This document shows positions 1 through 8,752 of a DNA stretch of 64,000 nucleotides, piece after piece. The notes under the pieces are model-generated. The model saw only the letters and a program-made list of their open reading frames with translations. It did no database searches and had not been told where the DNA came from. The stretch is from positions 62,001-126,000 of the forward strand of contig NZ_JAMGBF010000003.1 in assembly GCF_023516615.1 (NCBI RefSeq), written 5' to 3'. Numbering within the stretch: the stretch's first letter is position 1; each line of letters opens with the position of its first letter. The DNA comes from Streptomyces panaciradicis. GTDB lineage: Bacteria > Actinomycetota > Actinomycetes > Streptomycetales > Streptomycetaceae. Both the position numbers and the translations under genes were made by a program.

Positions 1-93
1 CGGCTCGGGGGACGGCGAAGACGCGGAGGCGCAGCACGGGACGGGGGCCGTGGGGGCCGCCCCGACCGGGCGGCTCCGAGAGGGGGGACGGGA

Positions 94-528
94 GTGAGGG
101 CCGCATCCGGCGGCCAGGTGCTGAGCCTGGACACGTTGGTCCGCCTCCAGCGCGGACTGCACGGCTCGGGCAGGCCCCGGCGGCTGCCCGTGCCCGAGGG
201 GATGACGGCCCCGCTGGGCTGCGACGCGGTGGCGGTACCCGCCCGCTTCGGCCCGTTGCTGATGCCCCGGCTGCCACGGGTGGGGTGCGTCTACGCCGAT
301 GAGGCGCACTGGTGGTGGCTCGTCCCGTCCGACTCCGACTACGCCCTGGAGTGGCCGGCCCCCGCCCTGTACGCCGCCGGGGCGGTAGTTCCGGACGCCC
401 CGGCGGTCCCCGGCCTGATCCACAAGCCGGACGGCACACTCCCCTACACCCCGCCGATACCCCTGTACCTGGCCCTGTGCCGGGTCACGGGAACGACACC
501 GACCTGGTCCCGCCCGGTGATCGCGTGA
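94..528 (+). CDS. Hypothetical protein, 144 aa
   Basis: I do not recognise the family. The GTG start at 94 follows a G-rich, ribosome-binding-like stretch. The frame stays open to the left window edge, so a longer protein cannot be excluded, but the residues encoded before 94 are Arg/Gly-rich and look non-coding. The protein is soluble, rich in Pro, Ala and Leu, with a Trp-rich segment (AHWWWLVPSDSDYALEWP) near residues 70-87. There is no signal peptide or membrane segment. Its fold resembles nothing I can name; the Trp/Pro-rich C-terminal half looks like that of small proteins that bind or check DNA in actinobacteria, but this is only a guess. It is followed by a 0.5 kb repeat-rich gap before the ABC transporter. 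Confidence 0.55.
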   Translation: MRAASGGQVLSLDTLVRLQRGLHGSGRPRRLPVPEGMTAPLGCDAVAVPARFGPLLMPRLPRVGCVYADEAHWWWLVPSDSDYALEWPAPALYAAGAVVPDAPAVPGLIHKPDGTLPYTPPIPLYLALCRVTGTTPTWSRPVIA

Positions 529-590
529 CGGCCTGAGACCCGTGGTTGCGTAAACATCGGCGAGGGCGCCCGGTCTGCCACCGGCGCTGA

Positions 591-940
591 CCCGGTATCG
601 GTTCCACGCGGCCCATGCACCGCCGTGGGACCCGCCTGCCGTCGGCGGTGACCCGGTACCGGTTCCACGCGGACCACGCACCCTCGCAGGACCCGGTCTC
701 CCATCCGTGCCGGCCCCGGTACCAGTTCCGCGCGGACCACCCACCCTCGCAGGAACCCGCTCCCCCACCCGCGCCGGCCCGGTACCAGTTCCGCGCAGAC
801 CACCCACCCTCGCAAGGCCCCGGCCCCCCACCGGCGCCGGCCCGGCAGACCATGCACCCTCGCAGGGGCCCGGCCCCCACCCGTGCCGCCCCGGCACCGG
901 TTGTGTGCGACCCGTGCACCGTCCCGGGGCGTACGCCCGC
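591..940. repeat. Degenerate 63-bp tandem repeat in the leader of the ABC gene
   Basis: A unit beginning with CCCGGTACC recurs at about 591 (as CCCGGTATC), 652, 715, 778 and 841 (degenerate), with a shortened copy near 889. Spacing is 61, 63, 63, 63 and about 48-50 bp. Each unit continues with GTTCC(A/G)CGCGGACCAC and then CACCCTCGCAGG. Because 63 is a multiple of three, all six frames stay open and show 21-residue periodic peptides, so openness is not evidence of coding. No ribosome-binding site with a credible start was found. This stretch accounts for most of the 492 bp between the first gene and the ABC transporter. Confidence 0.75.
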
Positions 941-1020
941 GCGCTCGGCCTTCTGCCACCCACGCCCTGCCCCCGCGAACGCCGTCCCGCGATAGTGGCC
1001 GTCCGGCGAGGAGAAGGGGG

Positions 1021-3435
1021 ATGCCGGCGGTGGCGAAGACGCGGAACGCGGACGGACCGGAGGACGCGCGGGGCGCGGAGAAGCAGGGACGGATGCCGGG
1101 GGCGGACGGCCGCGAGGGAGCCCGGAGGTCGGACGGGGGCGCCGGGACTCGTGACTCGGACAGAATGCAGGACGCGGGGCGCGCGGAGGAGTCGGAACGG
1201 ACGCCGGGCGGAGACGCCCGCGAGGGGGCCCGGGGGCCGGACGGGGGCGCGGGGACACGGCACTCCGAGGGACCTGGGAAGCGGCGCGGACCGACACGGG
1301 GCGCGGACGCCCGGAGCTCCCACAGAGGCGCGGGGACTCGCGACTCCGAGGGAATGCAGGACGCGGGGCGCGCGGAGGAGCGAGGACGGATGCCGGACGG
1401 GGACGTCCGGAGCCAGGACGGCGGCGCGGGCGCGCGGGACTCCGGCGGGGACGGGACGGACCGTCCCTCAAGGCGGCCTGGAAGGGTGCGGAGCAAGAAG
1501 CGGGCCGGTGCGGGCGAGCCCGGGGTGTCCGAGTCGGAGCGGCTGCTGTTCGGCGGGCCGCTGCGTTACGACATGGGCTGGAACTCGCACAACGACGCGT
1601 TCCTGGAGCTGAGCCTGCGGGCCATGGTGACGCGGCTGCCGGAGCTGCTGGGGGCGAGCTGCCGGCTGGCCTGGCAGGCCGACCGGCGGGCGGCGCGCGC
1701 GGTGGTCGCGGCCGAGGTGGGCCGGGGTGTGGCGCAGGCGGTGGGCCTGCTGGCCATGAACAGCGTGCTGGGGCGGCTGATCGCCAAAGGCGCGATCGAG
1801 GACCGGCTGCGCGACGCCGTACCGGTGCTGGCGGTCCTGGGCGCCGTGGCCCTGGTCGGGGCGCTGCTGCGGGCCGCGTCCACCTGGGCGACCGGGCGGC
1901 TGGAGCCCAAGGTGGAGCGGGTGGCCACCGAGCTGTACCTGGAGCGGGCGGCCGCCGTGGAGCTGGCCGCGATCGAGGACCACGCCTTCCACAAACTGCT
2001 GGACACCGCCCAGTACGGCGCCGGATCGGCGCGCCGGATGATCTCGTACGCCACGCGCGTGGTGAGCGCCCTGATCTCGCTGGTCGCGGCGGCGGGCGTG
2101 CTGACCGTGCTGCACCCGGTGCTGCTGCCGCTGCTGGCGACGATGACGCTGCCGACGGCCTGGGGCGCGCTGACGAACGCCCGGCGGCGCTACGAGTCCT
2201 GGCACACCTGGGTGCAGCACGCCCGGGCGAGCCGCCTGGTCAGCGGCCTGCTGACCGAGCCGGAGGCGGCGCCCGAGATCCGGGTGCACGGCGTCGGCCC
2301 CTTCCTGCTGCGGCACTACCGCGCCATGGCGGAGACCGCGGAGGCGGAGCAGGCGCGGCTGGCCCGGCTGGCGGCGCGTACCGGGGTGATCGCGTCGGCC
2401 TGGACGGGCGTGACGACCGTGGCGACGTACGCGACGCTCGCCGGGCTGCTGCTGGCCGGGGCGATGGCGCTGTCGGTGGCGGGCACGGCGGTCATCGCGA
2501 TCCGGACGGGGTCGTCGAGCCTGGACAACCTGGTGGTGGCGGTGAACTCGCTGCACGAGGACGCGCTGTTCGTGGGCGACCTGCAGCGGCTGTACGTCGA
2601 GGCGGCCGAGCGGGCGATCCCGGTCGGCGGCGACGCCCTGCCCGAGGACCCGCGGGAGATCCGCTTCGAGCACGTCAGCTTCAGCTACCCCGGCGAGTCC
2701 GCGCGCCCGGCCCTCGACGACGTCACGCTCAGCCTTCCGCTCGGCCGGATCGTGGCCCTGGTCGGCGAGAACGGCTCCGGCAAGACCACCCTGGTCAAGC
2801 TGCTGGCGGGCCTGTACCGGCCGGACAGCGGCCGCATCCTGTGGGACGGCGTGGACGCGGCGACCGCGGACCGGTACCAGCTGGCCGAGCGGGTCGCGAT
2901 GGTCGCCCAGGACTTCAAGCGCTGGCCGTTCACGGCCCGCGTCAACGTGGCGATCGGGCGTTCCTCGGCGCCGTTGACGGAGGAGCGCATGGCCTCCGCG
3001 CTCGCCGAGGCCGGTGCCGAGGGCGTGGTGGCCGGTCTGCCGCACGGCCTGGACACCCTGCTCGCCCGGCAGTTCAGCGGCGGGCACGAGCTGTCCGGCG
3101 GTCAGTGGCAGCGGCTGGGGATCTCGCGGGCGGCCTACCGGCGTGGCCGGATCCTGGTCGTGGACGAGCCGACGGCGGCCCTGGACGCCCGGGCGGAGCT
3201 GGAGGTCTTCGACAAGATCCGCGCCCTGGCGTCGGCCGGCCAGACCGTGATCCTGATCACGCACCGGCTGGCGTCCGTGCGGCACGCCGATCTGGTGCAC
3301 GTGCTCGACCAGGGGCGGCTGGCGGAGTCGGGCACTCCGGAGGAGCTGCTGGCCGGTGGCGGCATCTACGCGGAGCTGTACTCGCTCCAGGCGGAACAGT
3401 TCACCGCGCCGGTGCCCGCCCCCGAGGCGGGCTGA
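1021..3435 (+). CDS. ABC transporter, fused permease and ATPase, with repetitive N-terminal extension
   Basis: An 804-residue exporter half-transporter, probably a homodimer in the membrane; the substrate is unknown. The ATG at 1021 follows GAGGAGAAGGGGG. Residues 1 to about 165 are a charged Gly/Ala/Arg/Asp-rich extension with four or five degenerate repeats of about 33 residues, each starting GAGTRDS or similar. The membrane domain covers roughly 190-530. The ATPase domain follows, with Walker A GENGSGKTT near 582-590, a Q-loop VAQDF, signature LSGGQWQR near 690, Walker B ILVVDEPTAALD near 709-720 and H-loop ITHR. All catalytic motifs are intact. A later start, for example the ATG at 1573, would remove the repeats but has no better ribosome-binding site. 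Confidence 0.85.
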   Translation: MPAVAKTRNADGPEDARGAEKQGRMPGADGREGARRSDGGAGTRDSDRMQDAGRAEESERTPGGDAREGARGPDGGAGTRHSEGPGKRRGPTRGADARSSHRGAGTRDSEGMQDAGRAEERGRMPDGDVRSQDGGAGARDSGGDGTDRPSRRPGRVRSKKRAGAGEPGVSESERLLFGGPLRYDMGWNSHNDAFLELSLRAMVTRLPELLGASCRLAWQADRRAARAVVAAEVGRGVAQAVGLLAMNSVLGRLIAKGAIEDRLRDAVPVLAVLGAVALVGALLRAASTWATGRLEPKVERVATELYLERAAAVELAAIEDHAFHKLLDTAQYGAGSARRMISYATRVVSALISLVAAAGVLTVLHPVLLPLLATMTLPTAWGALTNARRRYESWHTWVQHARASRLVSGLLTEPEAAPEIRVHGVGPFLLRHYRAMAETAEAEQARLARLAARTGVIASAWTGVTTVATYATLAGLLLAGAMALSVAGTAVIAIRTGSSSLDNLVVAVNSLHEDALFVGDLQRLYVEAAERAIPVGGDALPEDPREIRFEHVSFSYPGESARPALDDVTLSLPLGRIVALVGENGSGKTTLVKLLAGLYRPDSGRILWDGVDAATADRYQLAERVAMVAQDFKRWPFTARVNVAIGRSSAPLTEERMASALAEAGAEGVVAGLPHGLDTLLARQFSGGHELSGGQWQRLGISRAAYRRGRILVVDEPTAALDARAELEVFDKIRALASAGQTVILITHRLASVRHADLVHVLDQGRLAESGTPEELLAGGGIYAELYSLQAEQFTAPVPAPEAG

Positions 3436-3441
3436 CGCGTC

Positions 3442-3627
3442 TCAGGCGACCGCGTCCGCGGCCGTGTCACCCCGCACGATCACCAGGAACATGTCCGTCG
3501 CGAGGTCCATGACGACCTCGGCGGCCAGTCCTTCCAGTCGTCGCGCGTGCGCGAACTCCTCCGCCGGCCACGAGCCTCGCGGCCCACCTGCGGGAAAGCG
3601 TTCGAGCACCATTCGCCCGTTCACCAT
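3442..3627 (-). CDS. Small conserved-looking protein, 61 aa
   Basis: A short protein starting MVNGRMVLERFP and ending in a hydrophobic segment (AAEVVMDLATDMFLVIVRGD). A strong GGAGGTGCGAG ribosome-binding site lies directly before the ATG, which is the main reason for calling it. It ends 6 bp from the stop of the convergent ABC gene. It has no recognised domain; the length and composition resemble the small hypothetical proteins common in Streptomyces. The function is unknown. Confidence 0.65.
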   Translation of the reverse strand: MVNGRMVLERFPAGGPRGSWPAEEFAHARRLEGLAAEVVMDLATDMFLVIVRGDTAADAVA

Positions 3628-3690
3628 CTCGCACCTCCAGAAAGCGTTGTGCTTGTAGGAGTTAACGCCTTCGGGGGCCGAAAGGCCTCG

Positions 3691-3708
3691 CTCAGTTGCG
3701 GGACTGAG
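3691..3708. terminator. Perfect 6-bp hairpin between the DUF899 gene and the 61-aa gene
   Basis: CTCAGT and ACTGAG flank a 6-base loop. It lies downstream of the DUF899 stop on the minus strand and upstream of the 61-aa gene, so it could be a weak terminator or a leader structure. There is no T-run. Confidence 0.4.
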
Positions 3709-3781
3709 ACGTAGTTGACACTTGTTCAGCGCGGAGTGTGAGGATCCCGTAACTTTGCGATCATCTCAGTCGCTTTCCGTA

Positions 3782-4471
3782 TCAGTCCTCGTACTCATCG
3801 TGATAGCGGACAGGAGCGCTGTTCACAGGCGTCCCAAGAGCCGACGCACGTCCCTTGGGTTCCTCCCACTCCTCCTGCCGGCCCAGCGCGGTCAGGTCGA
3901 GCAGGCTCGTCGTGGACCCGAGACCGTCGAGCCCGCGCCCGTACGTCGAGTACGTGTGGCAGATCCGCTCCCCGTCCCGCAGGAAGCAGCTGACACCGGC
4001 CCGGTCGACGAGTTCGCCGTTCCACTCCAGGGTCGCCTCGAAGTCGTGCTGGAAGTCACCGCCCGAGGACGAGTACCAGGGCAGGCTCCAGCCCATCCGC
4101 GCCTTGAACGGAAGGATCTTGGTGTACGGCGCCCGGGAGACGACCGCGAACGTCGTCCCCCGCGCCGCCAGGTGGGCCACATGCCCGATCTGGTCCAGGA
4201 ACGCGGAGCAGCAGCGGCAGCCGGCGTCCCACTCCGGCGCGAACATGAAGTGGTGGACGATCAGCTGGGGCCGGCCCTCGAAGAGGTCGTCCAGGGTGGC
4301 CTTGCCGTCGCCGCCCTCGAAGACGTACTCCTTGTCCACCGCGACCATGGGCAGTCTGCGCCGTTCGGCGTTGAGCGCGTCACGCGCGCGGGTGGCGGCC
4401 TTCTCCTTGACGAGCAGGTTCGCGCGCGCCGCGCGCCACTGCGCACGCGAGACGATCTCCGGAAGCGACAT
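3782..4471 (-). CDS. DUF899 family thioredoxin-like protein
   Basis: A 229-residue cytosolic protein of the DUF899 family, which has a thioredoxin-like fold. The family hallmarks are present: VDKEYVFEGGDG, the segment HHFMFAPEWDAGCRCCSAFLDQ with a C-x-C-C cluster near residues 85-88, the GTTFAVVSRAP strand, and the GDFQHDF and HTYSTYGRG motifs near the C-terminus. It starts at an ATG with the ribosome-binding site CAGGAGGGG. It is monocistronic, flanked by a hairpin below and a 0.4 kb gap above. The biochemical role of the family is poorly defined; a redox function is inferred from the fold and the cysteines. Confidence 0.85.
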   Translation of the reverse strand: MSLPEIVSRAQWRAARANLLVKEKAATRARDALNAERRRLPMVAVDKEYVFEGGDGKATLDDLFEGRPQLIVHHFMFAPEWDAGCRCCSAFLDQIGHVAHLAARGTTFAVVSRAPYTKILPFKARMGWSLPWYSSSGGDFQHDFEATLEWNGELVDRAGVSCFLRDGERICHTYSTYGRGLDGLGSTTSLLDLTALGRQEEWEEPKGRASALGTPVNSAPVRYHDEYED

Positions 4472-4873
4472 GACCCCTCCTGTGCAACGGTCCCTCCGGT
4501 GTGGTGACCGAGGGAAGGGGCGGAACTCATCGCCGCCGCACGGACTTTCTCACCGCCACTTCGCCACGTCGCCCGCTCCTGGATGCGCCCACCGTGCTCC
4601 CGTCCGAGCGACACCCCCGATGCGGCGGGCATGCCGGGGCGTGTTCCTTCGGCGGCTCCTCGATGCCGATCCGTCCTTGATCGTCGTGCGCGGGGGCGGC
4701 GCGTGCGGTGATGATGAGACGGCGGGAGGCTCGGTCGCCCCGTCGACGTATGCCGCGGTTGTCGGGGTGCGTGAGCCGGACCGCGCATCGCGTCGTCGCT
4801 CTACCGCGCGATCGGCCGGACGAGGATCCTGGGCTCACCCGGCTCGCCCGACGGCTCTGGAAAGGGGCCTGTC
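4472..4873. other. Intergenic region, nothing recognised
   Basis: This 402-bp gap separates two divergently transcribed genes (DUF899 on minus, phosphatase family on plus). It must carry both promoters, but no convincing -35/-10 pair, hairpin or small gene with a ribosome-binding site was found. Confidence 0.5.
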
Positions 4874-5827
4874 ATGCTCCTCGGCACCTGGAACCTGGAG
4901 AACCTGTTCCGTCCCGGCGACCCCGGCGGGCCCCCGGACGAGGCGACGTACCGCACGAAGCTCGCCGCGCTCGCCGCCGTCGTCACCGAGCTCGATCCGG
5001 CGCTGCTCGGCGTGCAGGAGGTCGGCGACCCGGACGCGCTGCAGGACCTGCTGGACCTGGTCGGCGGGGACTGGCACACCGCGCTCTCCAAGCACGAGGA
5101 CGGCCGGCACATCCGGGTCGGCGTCATCAGCCGCGCGCCCCTGCGGGTGCTGGCCGACACCAACGCCTTCCCGCCGGGGCTGCACCCCGTGCAGGTGAAC
5201 GACTCCGGCACGGAGCTGTCGGCGGCGGGGCGCGGCTTCCTGGCCGTGGAGGTCACGACCGACGCCGGCCCGCTGCGGGTGGCCGTGGCCCATCTGAAGT
5301 CGAAACTGCTGGAGTATCCAGGGAACCGTTTCTTCCCTCATGACGAGGGGGAACGCGCCCGCTACGGCGCCTACGCCCTCTACCGCCGCGCCGCCGAGGC
5401 GGCCACCCTGCGCGCCCTCGCCGACGAGCTGCTGGACGGGGACGGCCGCGCGCGGGACGTCGCCGTGCTGGGTGACATGAACGACGAGGTGCAGGCGGCG
5501 ACCACGCAGATGCTCCTCGGGCCGCCCGGTTCCGAGATCGGCACGACCGGCTACGACCGCCCGGACCAGGGCGACGCCGAGCGGCTGTGGGACGTGGCCC
5601 CGCTGATCCCGCCCGAGCAGCGGTACTCCCGGATCAACTTGGGCCGCCGTGAGCTCATCGACCACATCCTGCTGAGCCATCGCCTGGTCCACCGGGTGAC
5701 CGCGGCCGGCACGGGCCTGCCCGGCGGCGGCACCCCGCACCTGCCGTCGGTGGGTCCGGACCCCACGGAGCGGCGCGGCAAGCCCGGGTCGGACCACGCG
5801 CCGGTGTGGGCACGGGTGGGCCAGTAG
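4874..5827 (+). CDS. Endonuclease/exonuclease/phosphatase family hydrolase
   Basis: A 317-residue hydrolase of the metal-dependent EEP superfamily (DNase I, AP endonucleases, inositol phosphatases). The opening TWNLENLF carries the metal-binding Asn-Glu region. VQEVGD holds the conserved Glu, AVAHLKSK is the His-containing central strand, VAVLGDMNDE is the Asp/Asn metal site, and SDHAPVWARV supplies the catalytic Asp-His pair. The ATG follows AAAGGGGCC. No signal peptide was seen, so it is probably cytosolic. The set of motifs fits a nuclease-like member; the substrate cannot be told from sequence. It converges with the following methyltransferase, 19 bp apart. Confidence 0.85.
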   Translation: MLLGTWNLENLFRPGDPGGPPDEATYRTKLAALAAVVTELDPALLGVQEVGDPDALQDLLDLVGGDWHTALSKHEDGRHIRVGVISRAPLRVLADTNAFPPGLHPVQVNDSGTELSAAGRGFLAVEVTTDAGPLRVAVAHLKSKLLEYPGNRFFPHDEGERARYGAYALYRRAAEAATLRALADELLDGDGRARDVAVLGDMNDEVQAATTQMLLGPPGSEIGTTGYDRPDQGDAERLWDVAPLIPPEQRYSRINLGRRELIDHILLSHRLVHRVTAAGTGLPGGGTPHLPSVGPDPTERRGKPGSDHAPVWARVGQ

Positions 5828-5846
5828 CGGTGGCGGGCCCGGTGCC

Positions 5847-6620
5847 TCAGCCTGCCGTCACCCTGATCTTCGACTGCCCGTGCGGCAGGGCCTCCCAGTC
5901 CTCCATGAATTGAGCCCGCAGCCCGTACTTCCCGGCCAGGTGCACCAGCGTCCGCGTCCGGTAGTAGAAGTCCTCCCGCAGCACGTGGTGCTCCTCCCCC
6001 TCCGTGCGGTCGAAGGTGAAGTCGAACCAGCCACCGGGCGCCAGCACCCGCCCGACATGGGCCAGGCACTCCTCGATGACGTGCAGGGGCGAGTGCGAGA
6101 AGACGCTGTGGGCGTGTACGACGTCGAAGTGCGCGTCGGGCAGGAAGCGGAAGGTGAGGTCGCGGACCGGGGTCAGCACGGGCAGCCGCTTCTCCAGGCC
6201 CATCTCCACGATCGTGTCCTGCGCGGCGAACAGGATGTCCGGCGAGATGTCGATGCCGTAGTAGTGCCCGGGCTCCAGGTGCCGGATGAACCGCCAGCCG
6301 CCGCGCAGGTTGCCGCAGCCGATCTCCAGCATGCGGTGAGCGGGCCGCAACCCGTGGCCGACGAGGTAGTCGAACTGCATCGCCCCGAGTGCCAGCCAGC
6401 GTTCGCGGGTGCGGCTGCCGACGGCCGCGTCCGGGCTGTCTCGGGTGTCCGACCGCATCACGGCCCGGTAGTAGTCGACGTGGTCGGGGTGGCGGTGGCT
6501 CAGCCACAAGTCCCGTGCGGCGCGGGCCAGATGGCGAGGCACCCGGTCGGGGTGGCGCAGTGCGTAACCGAGGCGGTGGCCGAGCGCGGCGCGGTTGGCG
6601 GTGAGGTTCCTGGCGGGCAT
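5847..6620 (-). CDS. Class I SAM-dependent methyltransferase
   Basis: A 257-residue methyltransferase. The SAM-binding motif I is RMLEIGCGNLRGGWRF near residue 90, followed by YYGIDISPDIL and an acidic FDVVHAHSVFSH motif, then LAPGGWFDFTF. A longer reading begins at 6662, but the ATG at 6620 has the ribosome-binding site GGAAAGG at good spacing and is preferred. The N-terminal 60 residues are Arg/His-rich and resemble those of actinobacterial methyltransferases that act near polysaccharide or lipid loci. The substrate is unknown. The gene is divergent from the sensor kinase. Confidence 0.8.
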   Translation of the reverse strand: MPARNLTANRAALGHRLGYALRHPDRVPRHLARAARDLWLSHRHPDHVDYYRAVMRSDTRDSPDAAVGSRTRERWLALGAMQFDYLVGHGLRPAHRMLEIGCGNLRGGWRFIRHLEPGHYYGIDISPDILFAAQDTIVEMGLEKRLPVLTPVRDLTFRFLPDAHFDVVHAHSVFSHSPLHVIEECLAHVGRVLAPGGWFDFTFDRTEGEEHHVLREDFYYRTRTLVHLAGKYGLRAQFMEDWEALPHGQSKIRVTAG

Positions 6621-6786
6621 GGTCCGGCCTTTCCGGGGCGGGGGGGTGAGGGGCTGCTGCAAGCCTCGGGGCCCCGACGGGACGTCCGGGTCGGCCGACA
6701 GCCCATGTCCGCGGGCCGGTTCGGGCGAGGACGATGTCAGCCGATCGGTTGATGCGGGACGGGGCGGGCCGCGTTAGACACGGACC

Positions 6787-8121
6787 ATGGAGAACACCGA
6801 AGCGCCGCCGGGCGTGAGGGAAGCCGAGGGGCCGGGCACGGGCAGCGGCGGCAGTCCGGACGAGCGGCGTCTGCTCGTGGTGGTGCACGCCGCGTTCCTG
6901 CTGTTGCTGGGCTCCTCCTTCGCGCGCTTCCTCACCCGCGACCAGGGAGGGCCCCGTACCGCCTGGGTGGCGGGGCTCTTCGCGGTCTTCGCCCTGCTGT
7001 ACGGCCTCGGCCACCTCCTCGCCCCGCCCCCGCGCGCCGGGACCCCGCCCGACGCACGCCACCTGGTCTGGCTGGCCTCGGTGTCGGCGGTCTGGGCCGC
7101 CCTGCTGGCTCTCGCGCCGAGCGCCACCTGGTGTGCGATGCCGCTGCTGTTCGCCGGCCTGTACGCCCTGCCGCCACGGATCGCGGTGCCGCTGGCCGCC
7201 GTACTGACGGCGCTGGTCGTGGTGTCCGAAGTCCGGGCGGCCGAGGGGCCGTTGAACCCCAACATGGTCGTGGCGCCGATCGCCGTGGCCGCGGTGGCCA
7301 CGGCCGTCTTCGTCCATCTGCAGCGACAGGGGGCGCGGCAGCGCGCGCTGATCGACGACCTGGTCCGCACGCGCCGCGACCTGGCGGCGACGGAACGGCG
7401 CGCGGGCGTCCTGGCGGAGCGGCAGCGGCTGTCGGCGGAGATCCACGACACGCTCGCGCAGGGCCTGTCCAGCCAGCGGATGCTGTTGCAGGCCGCGCAG
7501 CGCGTCTGGCCGACGGACCCGGAGACGGCCCGGGCGCATGTGCGCGAGGCGGCCGACGTCACCGCCCGCAGCCTCGCCGAGGCCCGCCGGTTCGTCCACG
7601 ACCTCGCCCCGGCCGACCTGGCCGGCCAGTCCCTGCCCGCGGCCCTCGCCGCCCTCGCCGAACGGGAGAGCGGGCCGGGGCTGACCGTCGGCTTCCACCT
7701 CGTAGGCGACCTGCACGTCCCGCTCCCCGAGCGCACCGAGGCGGCCCTGCTGCGGATCGCCCAGGGCGCGCTGGCCAACGTACGGGAACACGCCGCCGCG
7801 ACCCGGGCCGCGCTCACCCTGACCTGCCTGGACGAGCAGATCTCCCTCGACGTCGCCGACAACGGACGGGGCTTCGATCCGGCCCCGACCCGCCCGGCCA
7901 CCCTGGCGTCCCCGACCGCCCGGCCGACCGCCGCCCCGGGACGGACCCGCGGCCACGGGCTGCCGGCCATGCGCATCCGGGCCCGCCAGTCGGGCGGCAC
8001 CCTCACGGTGGAGTCGGCGCCGGGCGAGGGGACGGTCGTGACGGCGGCGATCCCGCTGGCCCCGGCGGAAGCGGCACGTACGGGCACGTCGTACGGCCCG
8101 ACGCCGGAGCCGGCCGCGTGA
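6787..8121 (+). CDS. Sensor histidine kinase (NarL-type, HisKA_3)
   Basis: A 444-residue membrane kinase. The N-terminal 180 residues contain five or six hydrophobic segments and no extracellular domain, suggesting a sensor that reads a membrane signal. A dimerisation segment with QRLSAEIHDTLAQGL follows; the phospho-accepting His lies near residue 220. The ATPase part has NVREHAAA (N box), DNGRGFD (G1) and GHGLPAMRIRA (G2). A Pro/Thr-rich insert sits between the G1 and G2 boxes. The stop overlaps the GTG of the next gene by four bases, so kinase and regulator are translationally coupled. The signal is unknown. Confidence 0.9.
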   Translation: MENTEAPPGVREAEGPGTGSGGSPDERRLLVVVHAAFLLLLGSSFARFLTRDQGGPRTAWVAGLFAVFALLYGLGHLLAPPPRAGTPPDARHLVWLASVSAVWAALLALAPSATWCAMPLLFAGLYALPPRIAVPLAAVLTALVVVSEVRAAEGPLNPNMVVAPIAVAAVATAVFVHLQRQGARQRALIDDLVRTRRDLAATERRAGVLAERQRLSAEIHDTLAQGLSSQRMLLQAAQRVWPTDPETARAHVREAADVTARSLAEARRFVHDLAPADLAGQSLPAALAALAERESGPGLTVGFHLVGDLHVPLPERTEAALLRIAQGALANVREHAAATRAALTLTCLDEQISLDVADNGRGFDPAPTRPATLASPTARPTAAPGRTRGHGLPAMRIRARQSGGTLTVESAPGEGTVVTAAIPLAPAEAARTGTSYGPTPEPAA

Positions 8122-8747
8122 GCGGGCCCGTCCGTCTGCTGCTCTGCGACGACCACGCCGTGGTCCGCGCCGGGCTGCGCGCCCTGATGGCCAGCGCCGA
8201 GGGCATCGAGGTGGTCGGCGAGGCGGGCAGCGGGGAGGAGGCGCTCGCCCTGGCCGCGCGACTGCGCCCGGACGTGGTCCTGATGGACCTGCAACTCGGC
8301 GACGGCATGGACGGAGTGACCGCGATCCGTCAGCTGACGGTCGGTCAGTCACCGCCGCGCGTCCTGGTGTTGACGATGTTCGACACCGACGCCGACATCA
8401 CCCGGGCCATCGAGGCGGGCGCCACCGGTTACCTGCTGAAGGCCGAGCGTCCGGAGGAGCTGTTCGCGGCCGTCCACAGCGCGGCCCGCGGCCGTACGGC
8501 ACTGTCGGCGCCCGTCGCCGACCGCCTGCTGGCCCGGATGCGCAGCCCGCACCCGGTGCTGTCCGCACGCGAACGGGAGATCCTCGGCCAGCTGGCCCGC
8601 GGGCTGGGCAACCGGGAGATCGCCCGGGCGCTGTTCATCAGCGAGGCGACGGTGAAAACCCATCTGGGCCGTATCTACGGCAAGTTGGGGGTGGAGACCC
8701 GGGCGGGCGCGGTGGCGGTGGCGAAGGAGCGGCGGCTGCTCGGCTGA
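8118..8747 (+). CDS. LuxR/NarL-type response regulator
   Basis: A 209-residue partner of the kinase just upstream, starting at a GTG that shares GTGA with the kinase stop. The receiver domain begins VRLLLCDDHAVVRAGL, with the phospho-acceptor Asp in VVLMDLQLGDG near residue 54, a Thr in VLVLTMFDTD and the Lys in GYLLKAERPEE. The C-terminal helix-turn-helix has LSAREREILGQLARG and ISEATVKTHLGRIYGKL, typical of GerE/LuxR DNA-binding domains. It probably regulates nearby genes such as the FUSC gene that converges on it 5 bp downstream, but this is inference. Confidence 0.93.
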   Translation: MSGPVRLLLCDDHAVVRAGLRALMASAEGIEVVGEAGSGEEALALAARLRPDVVLMDLQLGDGMDGVTAIRQLTVGQSPPRVLVLTMFDTDADITRAIEAGATGYLLKAERPEELFAAVHSAARGRTALSAPVADRLLARMRSPHPVLSAREREILGQLARGLGNREIARALFISEATVKTHLGRIYGKLGVETRAGAVAVAKERRLLG

Positions 8748-8752
8748 CGCCG

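Noticed and set aside
444..1496. Long open frame on the minus strand through the tandem repeat and the start of the ABC gene
   Set aside because: Its openness is explained by a 63-bp (multiple of three) repeat and high GC; there is no ribosome-binding site and the composition is Arg/Pro-rich without a domain.
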